Of a DNA stretch of 52,304 nt, positions 18,758 to 25,935 are shown in pieces (positions within the stretch are counted from its first letter, which is position 1; each line of letters opens with the position of its first letter). Under the pieces are notes generated by a model that saw nothing but the letters and a program-made list of their open reading frames with translations, was not told the DNA's origin and searched no databases. This DNA comes from Micromonospora lupini str. Lupac 08 (GTDB taxonomy: Bacteria > Actinomycetota > Actinomycetes > Mycobacteriales > Micromonosporaceae). The stretch lies in NCBI RefSeq assembly GCF_000297395.2, contig NZ_HF570108.1:5327296-5379599 (forward strand), read 5' to 3'. The translations under genes were made by a program, and so were the position numbers.

Positions 18758-19681
18758 TCAGCCCTTGCGACCGGTGGTGGCGATGCCCTCGACGAAGTGT
18801 CGTTGGGCCAGGAAGAACAGGATGATCATCGGGATGGTCGCGAGCACGCTGCCGGCGAGCACGATCTCCCACTGCTGCTCACCGCCGTAGCCGAACCGGT
18901 CCAGCACGACCTTGAGCCCGCGCGGCAGGGTGTAGAGCTGCTCGTTGCGCAGGTAGATGAGGGGCTTGAGCAGGTCCGTCCAGCTGGCCTTGAACTCGAA
19001 GACGAACGCGACGAGCAGCGCCGGCCGGATCAGGGGGAAGGCCATCTTCCAGAACAGCTGCGGATAGCTCGCCCCGTCCACACGGGCCGCCTCGAAGTAC
19101 TCCCGGGGCAGCGAGAGCAGGAACTGTCGCAGCAGGAAGATGTAGAACGCCGAGCCGAACAGGTTGCCCGCCCAGAGCGGCACCTGGGTGTCGGTAAGCC
19201 CCAGGTTCGACCAGATCAGGTACGTCGGGATCATGGTGACCGCGAACGGCAGCATCATGGTCGCCAGCACCAGCCCGAAGAGCAGGTTGCGGCCGGGGAA
19301 CCGGAAGTAGGCGAAGCCGAAGGCCACCCAGGCGCTGGAGATCGTCACCGCCGCGGCGGCGGCCACGCCGACCACCACGCTGTTGCCGAACCAGGTCAGC
19401 AGGGGCACGGCCTGCCACGCCTCGGCGTAGTTCTCCGGGGAGAACGGGGTGGGCAGGAAGCCGGGGGCGAAGACGTACTCGCGGGGGCGCAGCGAGGCGC
19501 TGACCAGCCAGACGAACGGCAGCATGAAGATGATCGCGGCGCCGACCAGCGCCGCGACGAACAGCACCCGGTGCCAGAGGGGCCGGCCGGCCTCCTCGGC
19601 CGGCGGGCGGCGCGCCACCGCCCGGGCCGGCTCGATGCCGGGCACCGGTGCGGCGGCGCTGCGTTCGACGGCGGTGGTCAC
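18758..19681 (-). CDS. Carbohydrate ABC transporter permease, MalG/UgpE type
   Basis: 307-residue inner-membrane permease with a basic N-terminal tail and about six spans. The EAA loop that contacts the ATPase reads YFEAARVDGASYPQLFWKMAFPLIRPALL. With the partner permease and lipoprotein it forms a sugar importer. No ATPase gene lies in the window; actinobacteria often share one MsiK-type ATPase among several such importers. The GTG start overlaps the stop of a 55-codon open frame that lies between the two permease genes. Confidence 0.92.
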   Translation of the reverse strand: MTTAVERSAAAPVPGIEPARAVARRPPAEEAGRPLWHRVLFVAALVGAAIIFMLPFVWLVSASLRPREYVFAPGFLPTPFSPENYAEAWQAVPLLTWFGNSVVVGVAAAAAVTISSAWVAFGFAYFRFPGRNLLFGLVLATMMLPFAVTMIPTYLIWSNLGLTDTQVPLWAGNLFGSAFYIFLLRQFLLSLPREYFEAARVDGASYPQLFWKMAFPLIRPALLVAFVFEFKASWTDLLKPLIYLRNEQLYTLPRGLKVVLDRFGYGGEQQWEIVLAGSVLATIPMIILFFLAQRHFVEGIATTGRKG

Positions 19682-19845
19682 GACTGCTCACCGGCTGCGG
19701 GGTCGTCCTCCGCCCGGGACCGTCGAGCGTTGGCCACCGGCCCGTCGGTGACCTGGTACTCGCGCGGCTCAAGGTGCTGCTCGGGCACCCAGCCCGCGGT
19801 GAGTCGGGTCCGTCGCGCGTTGGCCACGCCGTTGTGGCCCATCAT
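19678..19845 (-). CDS. Possible small protein between the two permease genes
   Basis: 55-codon frame (starts MMGHNGVANARR) lying 5 bases after the malF-type stop and ending in a GTGA overlap with the malG-type start. Third codon positions are mostly G or C (about 48 of 55 by my count), like the flanking genes. It is hydrophilic, with no membrane span or signal, and has an internal echo, VANARRTR and later VANARRSR. No ribosome site stands at the usual distance; GGGAGAAG is about 15 bases upstream. I do not recognise the protein. It could equally be spacer with a lucky frame. Confidence 0.35.
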   Translation of the reverse strand: MMGHNGVANARRTRLTAGWVPEQHLEPREYQVTDGPVANARRSRAEDDPAAGEQS

Positions 19846-19850
19846 GCCCG

Positions 19851-20798
19851 TCACTTGTCTTCTCCCTCGTAGTACACGAACCGGTTGCTGAGTTTCACCT
19901 GTACCAGCGTGATGATCAAGATGATCGCGAAGAGCAGCCAGGCCATCGCCGAGGCGAAGCCCATGTGCAGGAACTGGAACGCCTCCTGGAACAGGTGGAT
20001 GACGTAGAAGCTTGCCGCGTCGCTGTTGAACGAGTTCTGGGTCTCCCGGTTGCCGAAGTACATCGTGTAGACCTCGGTGAACATCTGCAGCGACGCGATG
20101 GTGTTGACGATAAGCGTGAAGAACAGCGCCCCGGAGATCATCGGCAGGGTGACCGAACGGAACCGCGCCCACGGGCCGGCGCCGTCGATGGCCGCCGCCT
20201 CGTACAGGTCACGGGGCACGTTCTGCAACGCCGCCAGATAGATGATCACCGTGGAACCGAGGCTCCACAGGCTCATCAGGATGATGCCGGGCATCACCCA
20301 GTGCGGGTCGGTGGTCCAGCTCGGACCGTCGATCCCCACCAGGCCCAGCACCCGGTTGATCAGGCCGTCCTGGGTGTTGAGCAGCAGCAGGAAGAGGATG
20401 CCCACCGCCACCGCCGGGGTCATCACCGGCAGGTAGAACACCGTCCGGAAGAAACCCTGCAACCGGCCGACCCGCTTGAGCAGCAGCGCCAGCCCCAGCG
20501 AGATGAGCATCACCAGCGGCACGTGCAGGGCCGTGTAGTAGACGGTGTTGCCGAGGCTGCGGGCCACCGCCGGGTCGCTCATCAACTCCCGATAGTTGTC
20601 CAGTCCGGTGTACCTCGGCGCGTTGATCACGTCGTACTCGGTGAAGCTCAACCAGAGGCTGGCGACCATCGGCCCGGCGTAGAAGATCAGAAAACCGACG
20701 ATCCAGGGCGCCAGGAAGAGGTACGCCCAGCGGGCCTCCCGCCGGGCCAGCGGCGTACGGCGTCGCCGGCCCGGTGCCGCAGCGGTGACGGTGGCCAT
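19851..20798 (-). CDS. Carbohydrate ABC transporter permease, MalF/UgpA type
   Basis: 315-residue membrane protein with about six spans. The conserved YLFLAPWIVGFLIFYAGPM opening and EAA loop YEAAAIDGAGPWARFRSVTLPMI identify the MalF-type half of a sugar importer. It begins 6 bases after the solute-binding gene, so the importer genes are co-transcribed. The binding protein would deliver sugar to this permease pair. The sugar cannot be predicted from the sequence alone. Confidence 0.93.
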   Translation of the reverse strand: MATVTAAAPGRRRRTPLARREARWAYLFLAPWIVGFLIFYAGPMVASLWLSFTEYDVINAPRYTGLDNYRELMSDPAVARSLGNTVYYTALHVPLVMLISLGLALLLKRVGRLQGFFRTVFYLPVMTPAVAVGILFLLLLNTQDGLINRVLGLVGIDGPSWTTDPHWVMPGIILMSLWSLGSTVIIYLAALQNVPRDLYEAAAIDGAGPWARFRSVTLPMISGALFFTLIVNTIASLQMFTEVYTMYFGNRETQNSFNSDAASFYVIHLFQEAFQFLHMGFASAMAWLLFAIILIITLVQVKLSNRFVYYEGEDK

Positions 20799-20804
20799 CG
20801 TGGT

Positions 20805-22154
20805 CTACTTCGCGGCCTTGTCGAGCGCGGCGGTGGCCTCCTGCTGGGCTCGCTGCAACGCCTGCGCGGGCTGGGCCTGACCGGCGAGCACCCGGTTGAC
20901 CGCGTCGTAGTACGCCTTGTCGAACTCGGCGCCGGCCGGCGAGGCGGGCATCGCGAACGCGGCGTCCTGCACCGAGCGGATGGTCGCCACCGCGTCGTCG
21001 AAGCGCTTGTTGCCGGTCGGCTGGTACAGCTCGTCGAAGATCTTCTTGTCCGCCTCGGCGTTTGCGGTGTAGACGCCGGTGAACGGCTGGCCGGCGGCCT
21101 TGCGGGCCTCCACCCGGGCCTTCGCGGCGGCCACCCACGTGTCGGTGGCGGTCATCTGCTTGACGAACGCGCACGCCGCGTCCGGGTTCTTCGCGCCCTT
21201 GGTGATCACCCAGGCCTGCCCGGCGGACTGGGTCAGCGGCTTGCCCTGCCGGTCGGTGAACGGCTTGACCACCAGCTCGGCGTTCGGGCTGTTCTTGGCG
21301 GCCTGGTTGAGGAACCACTCCTCCATCGGCCAGGCCACGATCTGGTTCTTGGACAGCGGGTTCTGCGCGCCGAAGAAGTCGAAGGTGTCCCGGAAGGACT
21401 TGAACCTGCCCCAGCCGCCCTGCTGCTGGATCAGGTTGACCCCGGTGGTCAGCGCCTCGATCACCTTGGGGTCGTCCAGCTTCGCGGTACGGCCGTCGGC
21501 GGAGAGCATGTCGACACCGTTGGCCTTGGCCCACATCGGCAGGAACTCGGGGACCTTCGGGTCGATGCCGATCCGGGAGAGCCGGCCGCCGGACACCGTG
21601 GCCAGCCGGGCGTTGAGCGCGGGCAGCGCCGCCCAGTCGGCCAGGTTCACCTGGTCGGCGGTCAGACCGGCCTTCTTGAGCAGGCCCTCGTTGAGGTAGA
21701 CCACCCGGACGGTGGAGAACTCCGGGATGCCGTAGACGGTGCCGTCCAGGGTGACCTGGGCGCGGGCGGCCGGCCGGTACTGCTCCAGGTTGATGTCCTG
21801 CTTCTTCACACAGTCGGTCAGGGGCTGGATCGAACCGCGCTCGGCGTACGTGCCGATCAACTTGCGGTCCATGTAGACCAGGTCCGGCGGGTTGCCCGAG
21901 GCGACCGCGGAGAGGAACTGTTGCTCGTCGAAGGCACCCTCGGTGACCTTCAGGTCGACGTCGGGATGATCCCGCTTGAACGCGTCGACCCGGGTGGTGG
22001 CGATCTCGTCGGAGAAGCCGAAACCCATGGTGCTGAGCGCGCCCTTGGTGGCGGTGCCGCCCCCCTCGTCGTTACCGCCGCCGACTCCCCCGCAGCCGGC
22101 GAGCGCCAGGGTGAGCACCCCGGCGAACGCGGTCGCCCGCATTTTCCGTGACAT
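20805..22154 (-). CDS. Sugar ABC transporter substrate-binding lipoprotein
   Basis: 449 residues. A lipoprotein signal ends at LALAGCGG with the lipidated cysteine at C21, followed by a Gly/Asp/Glu linker. The mature part is a two-lobed class 1 solute-binding protein (FKRDHPDVDLKVTEGAF, NPPDLVYMDRKLIGTYAE, GIPEFSTVRVVYLNEGLLKKAG). The start at 22154 is fixed by CGGGAGGG ahead of the ATG and by the signal peptide. It is the first gene of the importer operon. A strong hairpin lies 15 bases upstream of the ATG. Confidence 0.93.
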   Translation of the reverse strand: MSRKMRATAFAGVLTLALAGCGGVGGGNDEGGGTATKGALSTMGFGFSDEIATTRVDAFKRDHPDVDLKVTEGAFDEQQFLSAVASGNPPDLVYMDRKLIGTYAERGSIQPLTDCVKKQDINLEQYRPAARAQVTLDGTVYGIPEFSTVRVVYLNEGLLKKAGLTADQVNLADWAALPALNARLATVSGGRLSRIGIDPKVPEFLPMWAKANGVDMLSADGRTAKLDDPKVIEALTTGVNLIQQQGGWGRFKSFRDTFDFFGAQNPLSKNQIVAWPMEEWFLNQAAKNSPNAELVVKPFTDRQGKPLTQSAGQAWVITKGAKNPDAACAFVKQMTATDTWVAAAKARVEARKAAGQPFTGVYTANAEADKKIFDELYQPTGNKRFDDAVATIRSVQDAAFAMPASPAGAEFDKAYYDAVNRVLAGQAQPAQALQRAQQEATAALDKAAK

Positions 22155-22168
22155 GAGACCCTCCCGAA

Positions 22169-22198
22169 CAGGTCGCGGGCGACCTTGCCCGCGACCTG
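22169..22198 (-). terminator. Hairpin between dnaE2 and the sugar importer operon
   Basis: Perfect 12-bp stem (CAGGTCGCGGGC at 22169-22180 with 22187-22198) and 6-base loop. It lies 42 bases past the dnaE2 stop and just before the ribosome site of the importer lipoprotein. It could terminate the mutasome operon, or be an operator or structured leader of the importer. Confidence 0.55.
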
Positions 22199-22239
22199 CA
22201 CTTCTCCTCTTCTCGGGAGGTTCAAACCTGAGGCCCCGA

Positions 22240-25200
22240 TCAGCGAAAGTCACGGGAGGCGGGACGGACCGGCGGCTCGATCGCGTCCAGTCGATCGGCG
22301 ACCAGGTTGGTCACCCCCTCGTGCCGTTGCAGTCGCCCCCGGACCACGAGCGCGGCGCTGGTGCGGGCCACCCGCCGGTAGCGCTGCCACAGCCCCGGCG
22401 AGCAGGTGACGTTGAGCATCCCGGTCTCGTCCTCCAGGTTGAGGAAGGTGACCCCGCCCGCGGTCGCCGGTCGCTGCCGGTGGGTGACGATGCCGCCGAC
22501 CCGGATCCGCTGCCCGGGCTCCACCCGACCGAGCCGGGCGATCGGCACCGCCCCGAGCACGTCGAGCTGACCCCTGATGAAGCGGGCCGGATGGCTCTCC
22601 GGTGACAAACCGGTGGCCCACACGTCGGCGACCAGCCGATCCACCGCCTCCATGCCGGGCAGCGTGGGCGCCGCCGCGCCGGTCACCGTGCCGGGCAGCC
22701 GACCCGGTCGGTCCTGGGCCGCCGCGCCGGCGGCCCAGAGCGCCTCCCGCCGGGTCAGCCCGAAACAGGCGAAGGCATCCGCGGTGGCCAGCGCCTCCAG
22801 CTGCGCGGCGGTGAGACCGACCCGCCGGGCCAGATCAGGCATGTCGCGGTACGCCCCACCGGCCGTCCGCTCGGCCTCGATCCGCTCCGCCACCTCGGCG
22901 CCGAGGGTACGCACGCTGGACAGCCCCAGTCGTACGGCCGGGCCGCCCAGCCCCCAGGCGTGCGGCGGCTCCCCCGGCCCGCTGCCCCACCGGGTGTCCG
23001 GGGTGGATTCCAGCACCGCCAGAGCCCCGCTGGCGTTGATGTCCGGACGGCGGACCTCCACCCCGTGCCGGCGGGCGTCGTCGACAAGGGTCTGCGGGGA
23101 GTAGAACCCCATCGGCTGGGCGTTGAGCAGCGCCGCCAGGAACGGCGCCGGGTGGTAGCGCTTGAGCCAGGAGCTGGCGTACACCAGGTAGGCGAAGCTC
23201 ATCGCGTGGCTCTCCGGGAAGCCGTAGCTGGCGAACGCGGTGAGCTTGCGGTAGACGTCGTCGGCCAGCTCGCCGGTGATGCCCCGCTCGGCCATCCCGG
23301 CGTAGAGCCGGTCGGCGATGCGGGTCATCCGCTCGACCGAGCGTTTCGCGCCCATCGCCCGGCGCAACTGGTCGGCCTCGGCCGCGTCGAAGCCGGCCAG
23401 GTCGATGGCGAGCTGCATCAGCTGCTCCTGGAACAGCGGCACACCCAGGGTCTTCTCCAGCGCGTTGCGCATCAGCGGGTGGGCGAAGGTCACCGGCTCC
23501 TGGCCGTTCTTGCGCCGGATGAACGGGTGCACCGAGCCGCCCTGGATCGGGCCGGGTCGGATCAGCGCCACCTCGACCACCAGGTCGTAGAACTCGCGGG
23601 GCTTGAGCCGGGGCAGGGTGGCCATCTGGGCGCGGCTCTCCACCTGGAACACCCCGACGGAGTCGGCCCGGCAGAGCATGTCGTAGACCTCCGGGTCGTC
23701 CAGGGTCATGTCACCCAGGTCGAGGCTCTCACCGATCATGTCGTAGCCGTAGTGCAGCGCGGAGAGCATGCCGAGGCCGAGCAGGTCGAACTTCACCAGG
23801 CCGACGGCGGCGCAGTCGTCCTTGTCCCACTGCAGGACGCTGCGGCCGGGCATCCGCCCCCACTCCACCGGGCAGACCTCGATCACCGGCCGGTCGCAGA
23901 TCACCATGCCGCCGGAGTGGATGCCCAGGTGCCGGGGGAACGTCTGCAGCTCGTTCGCGTACTCCACCACCTGCTCCGGGATGCCCTCGACGTCGACCGT
24001 GGCGACCGAGCCCCACCTGTCGATCTGCTTGCTCCAGGCGTCCTGCTGACCGGGTGAGAAACCGAACGCCTTGGCCACGTCCCGTACCGCCGACCGGGGC
24101 CGGTAGGAGATGACGTTGGCGACCTGCGCGGCGTGCTCCCGGCCGTAGCGGGTGTAGACGTGCTGGATCACCTCCTCCCGACGGTCGGACTCGATGTCCA
24201 CGTCGATGTCCGGTGGGCCGTCCCGTTCCGGGGCGAGGAACCGCTCGAAGAGCAGCCGGTGCCGGACCGCGTCCACGTTGGTGATGCGCAGCGCGTAGCA
24301 GACCGCCGAGTTGGCCGCCGAGCCCCGGCCCTGGCAGTAGATGTCCTGCTCACGGCAGAAACTGACGATGTCGTAGACCACCAGGAAGTAGCCGGGGAAG
24401 CCCAGCTCCTCGATCATGTTCAGCTCGTGGTCGAGTTGCGCGTACGCCGTCGGGTGCGCCTGCGGCGGCCCGTAGCGCTCGTGCGCGCCGTCGGCGGTCA
24501 GCTTGCGCAGCCAGCTCATCTCGGTGTGCCCCGGCGGCACCGGGTACGCCGGCAGTTGCGGCGCGACCAGTTGCAGGTCGAAGGCCAACTCGGCGCCGAA
24601 CTCGGCGGCCCGGGCCACCGCACCCGGGTACGCGGCGAACCGGGCCGCCATCTCCGCGCCGCTGCGCAGGTGGGCGGTTGCCGCCGCCGGCAGCCACCCG
24701 TCGATCTCGTCCAGGCTGCGTCGGGCCCGCACCGCGGCGACGGTGGTGGCCAACCGACGCCGGCCGGGGCTGGCGTAGTGCACGTTGTTGCTGGCCACCG
24801 TCGGCAGCCCGGCCGCGGCGGCCAGCTCGGCGAGCGCGTCGTTGCGGTCGGCGTCGACGGGATGCCCGTGGTCGGTCAGCTCCACCGCCACCGTCTCCGC
24901 GCCGAAGAGCGCGGTCAGCCGGTCCAGTTCGCGGGCCGCCGCGTCCACCCCCTCGGTGAGCAGCGCCCCCGGCACGTGCCCCTTGCGGCAGCCGGTCAGC
25001 ACCAGCACGTGGTCGCGCAGCTCGGCGGCGACCTCCTCCAGCTCCCCGTAGACCGGGCGGCCCTTCTCCCCGCCGCGGAGCTGGGCGCGGGCGATGGTGG
25101 TGGCCAGCCGGGCGTACCCCTCGTGGCCGTGCGCGAGCACCAGCAGGTGCGCGCCGTGCGGGTCGGGCTCGCCGTTCTGCGGGCCGGGCAGCCCGAGGGA

Positions 25201-25638
25201 CAGCTCCGCGCCGAAGATGGTCGGCAGGCCGAGCGTACGAGCCGCCTCGGCGAAGCGGACCACCCCGTAGAAGCCGTCGTGGTCGGTGACGGCGAGCGCG
25301 GTGAGCCCCAACCGGGCCGCCTCCTCGGCCAGCTCCTCCGGGTGGCTGGCGCCGTCGAGGAAGCTGAAGTTGGTGTGCGCGTGCAGCTCCGCGTAGGGCA
25401 CCACCCCGTCGGGGCGGGTCAGCTCCGGCGGCTGGTACTGCTCGCGCCGGCGACTCCAGGCCGGGGAGTCCCCACCGTCGGCGTCCACGGCGAGCGGATC
25501 CACCACGTGCAGGTGCCGTTCGCCTCTGCTTCCCCCGTCACCGCCAGCCCGGGTGCCACCGGCCCGGGTGCCGCCGGCCCGGCCGGAGAGCACCCGCTCC
25601 AGCTCCGACCAGGGCATCTTCGGGTTGTGAAAGCTCAT
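22240..25638 (-). CDS. dnaE2: Error-prone DNA polymerase DnaE2 (ImuC)
   Basis: 1132-residue C-family polymerase. The PHP domain opens with YAELHAHTNFSFLDGASHPEEL and contains LAVTDHDGFYG. The polymerase active site shows GPPDIDVDIESDRREEVIQ with the preceding CQGRGSAANSAVCYAL. A helix-hairpin-helix region and a C-terminal OB fold (RVGGIVTHRQRPATAGGVTFLNLEDETG) follow. It is the catalytic subunit of the damage-induced mutasome with ImuA' and ImuB. An unusual Gly/Arg/Ala/Thr-rich stretch (AGGTRAGGTRAGGDGG) sits in the N-terminal about 35 residues. It is separated from imuB by 297 bases with repeats and a hairpin, yet no LexA box was found there. Confidence 0.96.
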   Translation of the reverse strand: MSFHNPKMPWSELERVLSGRAGGTRAGGTRAGGDGGSRGERHLHVVDPLAVDADGGDSPAWSRRREQYQPPELTRPDGVVPYAELHAHTNFSFLDGASHPEELAEEAARLGLTALAVTDHDGFYGVVRFAEAARTLGLPTIFGAELSLGLPGPQNGEPDPHGAHLLVLAHGHEGYARLATTIARAQLRGGEKGRPVYGELEEVAAELRDHVLVLTGCRKGHVPGALLTEGVDAAARELDRLTALFGAETVAVELTDHGHPVDADRNDALAELAAAAGLPTVASNNVHYASPGRRRLATTVAAVRARRSLDEIDGWLPAAATAHLRSGAEMAARFAAYPGAVARAAEFGAELAFDLQLVAPQLPAYPVPPGHTEMSWLRKLTADGAHERYGPPQAHPTAYAQLDHELNMIEELGFPGYFLVVYDIVSFCREQDIYCQGRGSAANSAVCYALRITNVDAVRHRLLFERFLAPERDGPPDIDVDIESDRREEVIQHVYTRYGREHAAQVANVISYRPRSAVRDVAKAFGFSPGQQDAWSKQIDRWGSVATVDVEGIPEQVVEYANELQTFPRHLGIHSGGMVICDRPVIEVCPVEWGRMPGRSVLQWDKDDCAAVGLVKFDLLGLGMLSALHYGYDMIGESLDLGDMTLDDPEVYDMLCRADSVGVFQVESRAQMATLPRLKPREFYDLVVEVALIRPGPIQGGSVHPFIRRKNGQEPVTFAHPLMRNALEKTLGVPLFQEQLMQLAIDLAGFDAAEADQLRRAMGAKRSVERMTRIADRLYAGMAERGITGELADDVYRKLTAFASYGFPESHAMSFAYLVYASSWLKRYHPAPFLAALLNAQPMGFYSPQTLVDDARRHGVEVRRPDINASGALAVLESTPDTRWGSGPGEPPHAWGLGGPAVRLGLSSVRTLGAEVAERIEAERTAGGAYRDMPDLARRVGLTAAQLEALATADAFACFGLTRREALWAAGAAAQDRPGRLPGTVTGAAAPTLPGMEAVDRLVADVWATGLSPESHPARFIRGQLDVLGAVPIARLGRVEPGQRIRVGGIVTHRQRPATAGGVTFLNLEDETGMLNVTCSPGLWQRYRRVARTSAALVVRGRLQRHEGVTNLVADRLDAIEPPVRPASRDFR

Positions 25639-25676
25639 CCGGCCACTCCGGCCACTCGGACCGCGCCGCCCGCACC

Positions 25677-25748
25677 ACCCGCTCGGACCGCATCACCCGC
25701 TCGGACCGCGCCACCCGCTCGGACCGCGCCGACCGCTTGGACCGGTCG
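25677..25748. repeat. 18-bp degenerate tandem repeat between imuB and dnaE2
   Basis: Three good copies (starting 25677, 25695 and 25713) and one decayed copy (25731) of an 18-bp unit beginning ACCCGCTCGGACCGC lie just upstream of dnaE2. They are similar in composition to the repeats in dnaE2's own N-terminus and to the imuB array, which suggests local slippage in this locus. Confidence 0.65.
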
Positions 25749-25821
25749 GGCCGGCCCGGCGGCGGTGCCACGACCGGCCAGCCACCGGGCCGCACGCGAC
25801 CCCGCCGGCGGCGAAGGGTTC

Positions 25822-25875
25822 GGTGAGCGATATGACTCACAGTCATAAATATGACTCCCAGTCATATCGCTCACC
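25822..25875. repeat. Long inverted repeat, family A copy 2 (nested palindrome)
   Basis: Perfect 16-bp outer arms (25822-25837 with 25860-25875) enclose a smaller palindrome AGTCATA-AA-TATGACT (25841-25856), so TATGACT/AGTCATA occurs four times. The outer arm matches the element at 6352 except for one base (GGTGAGCGA versus GGTGAGCGC). It separates imuB from dnaE2 on the same strand and could cause partial termination. Confidence 0.75.
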
Positions 25876-25935
25876 GGGACATCTGCCACCCGGCCAACGC
25901 CGAACCGGCCCATGCCGATCATGGGCCGACCTGGC

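Noticed and set aside
18005..19891. 628-codon plus-strand frame opposite the methyltransferase and permease
   Set aside because: Antisense shadow, with Gln/Arg-rich composition unlike any protein family.
19965..22151. 728-codon frame opposite the sugar-binding protein and permease
   Set aside because: Antisense shadow of well-supported ABC genes, rich in Arg, Gly and Val with no motif.
24133..25848. 571-codon plus-strand frame opposite dnaE2
   Set aside because: Antisense shadow; the minus-strand frame carries all DnaE2 motifs.
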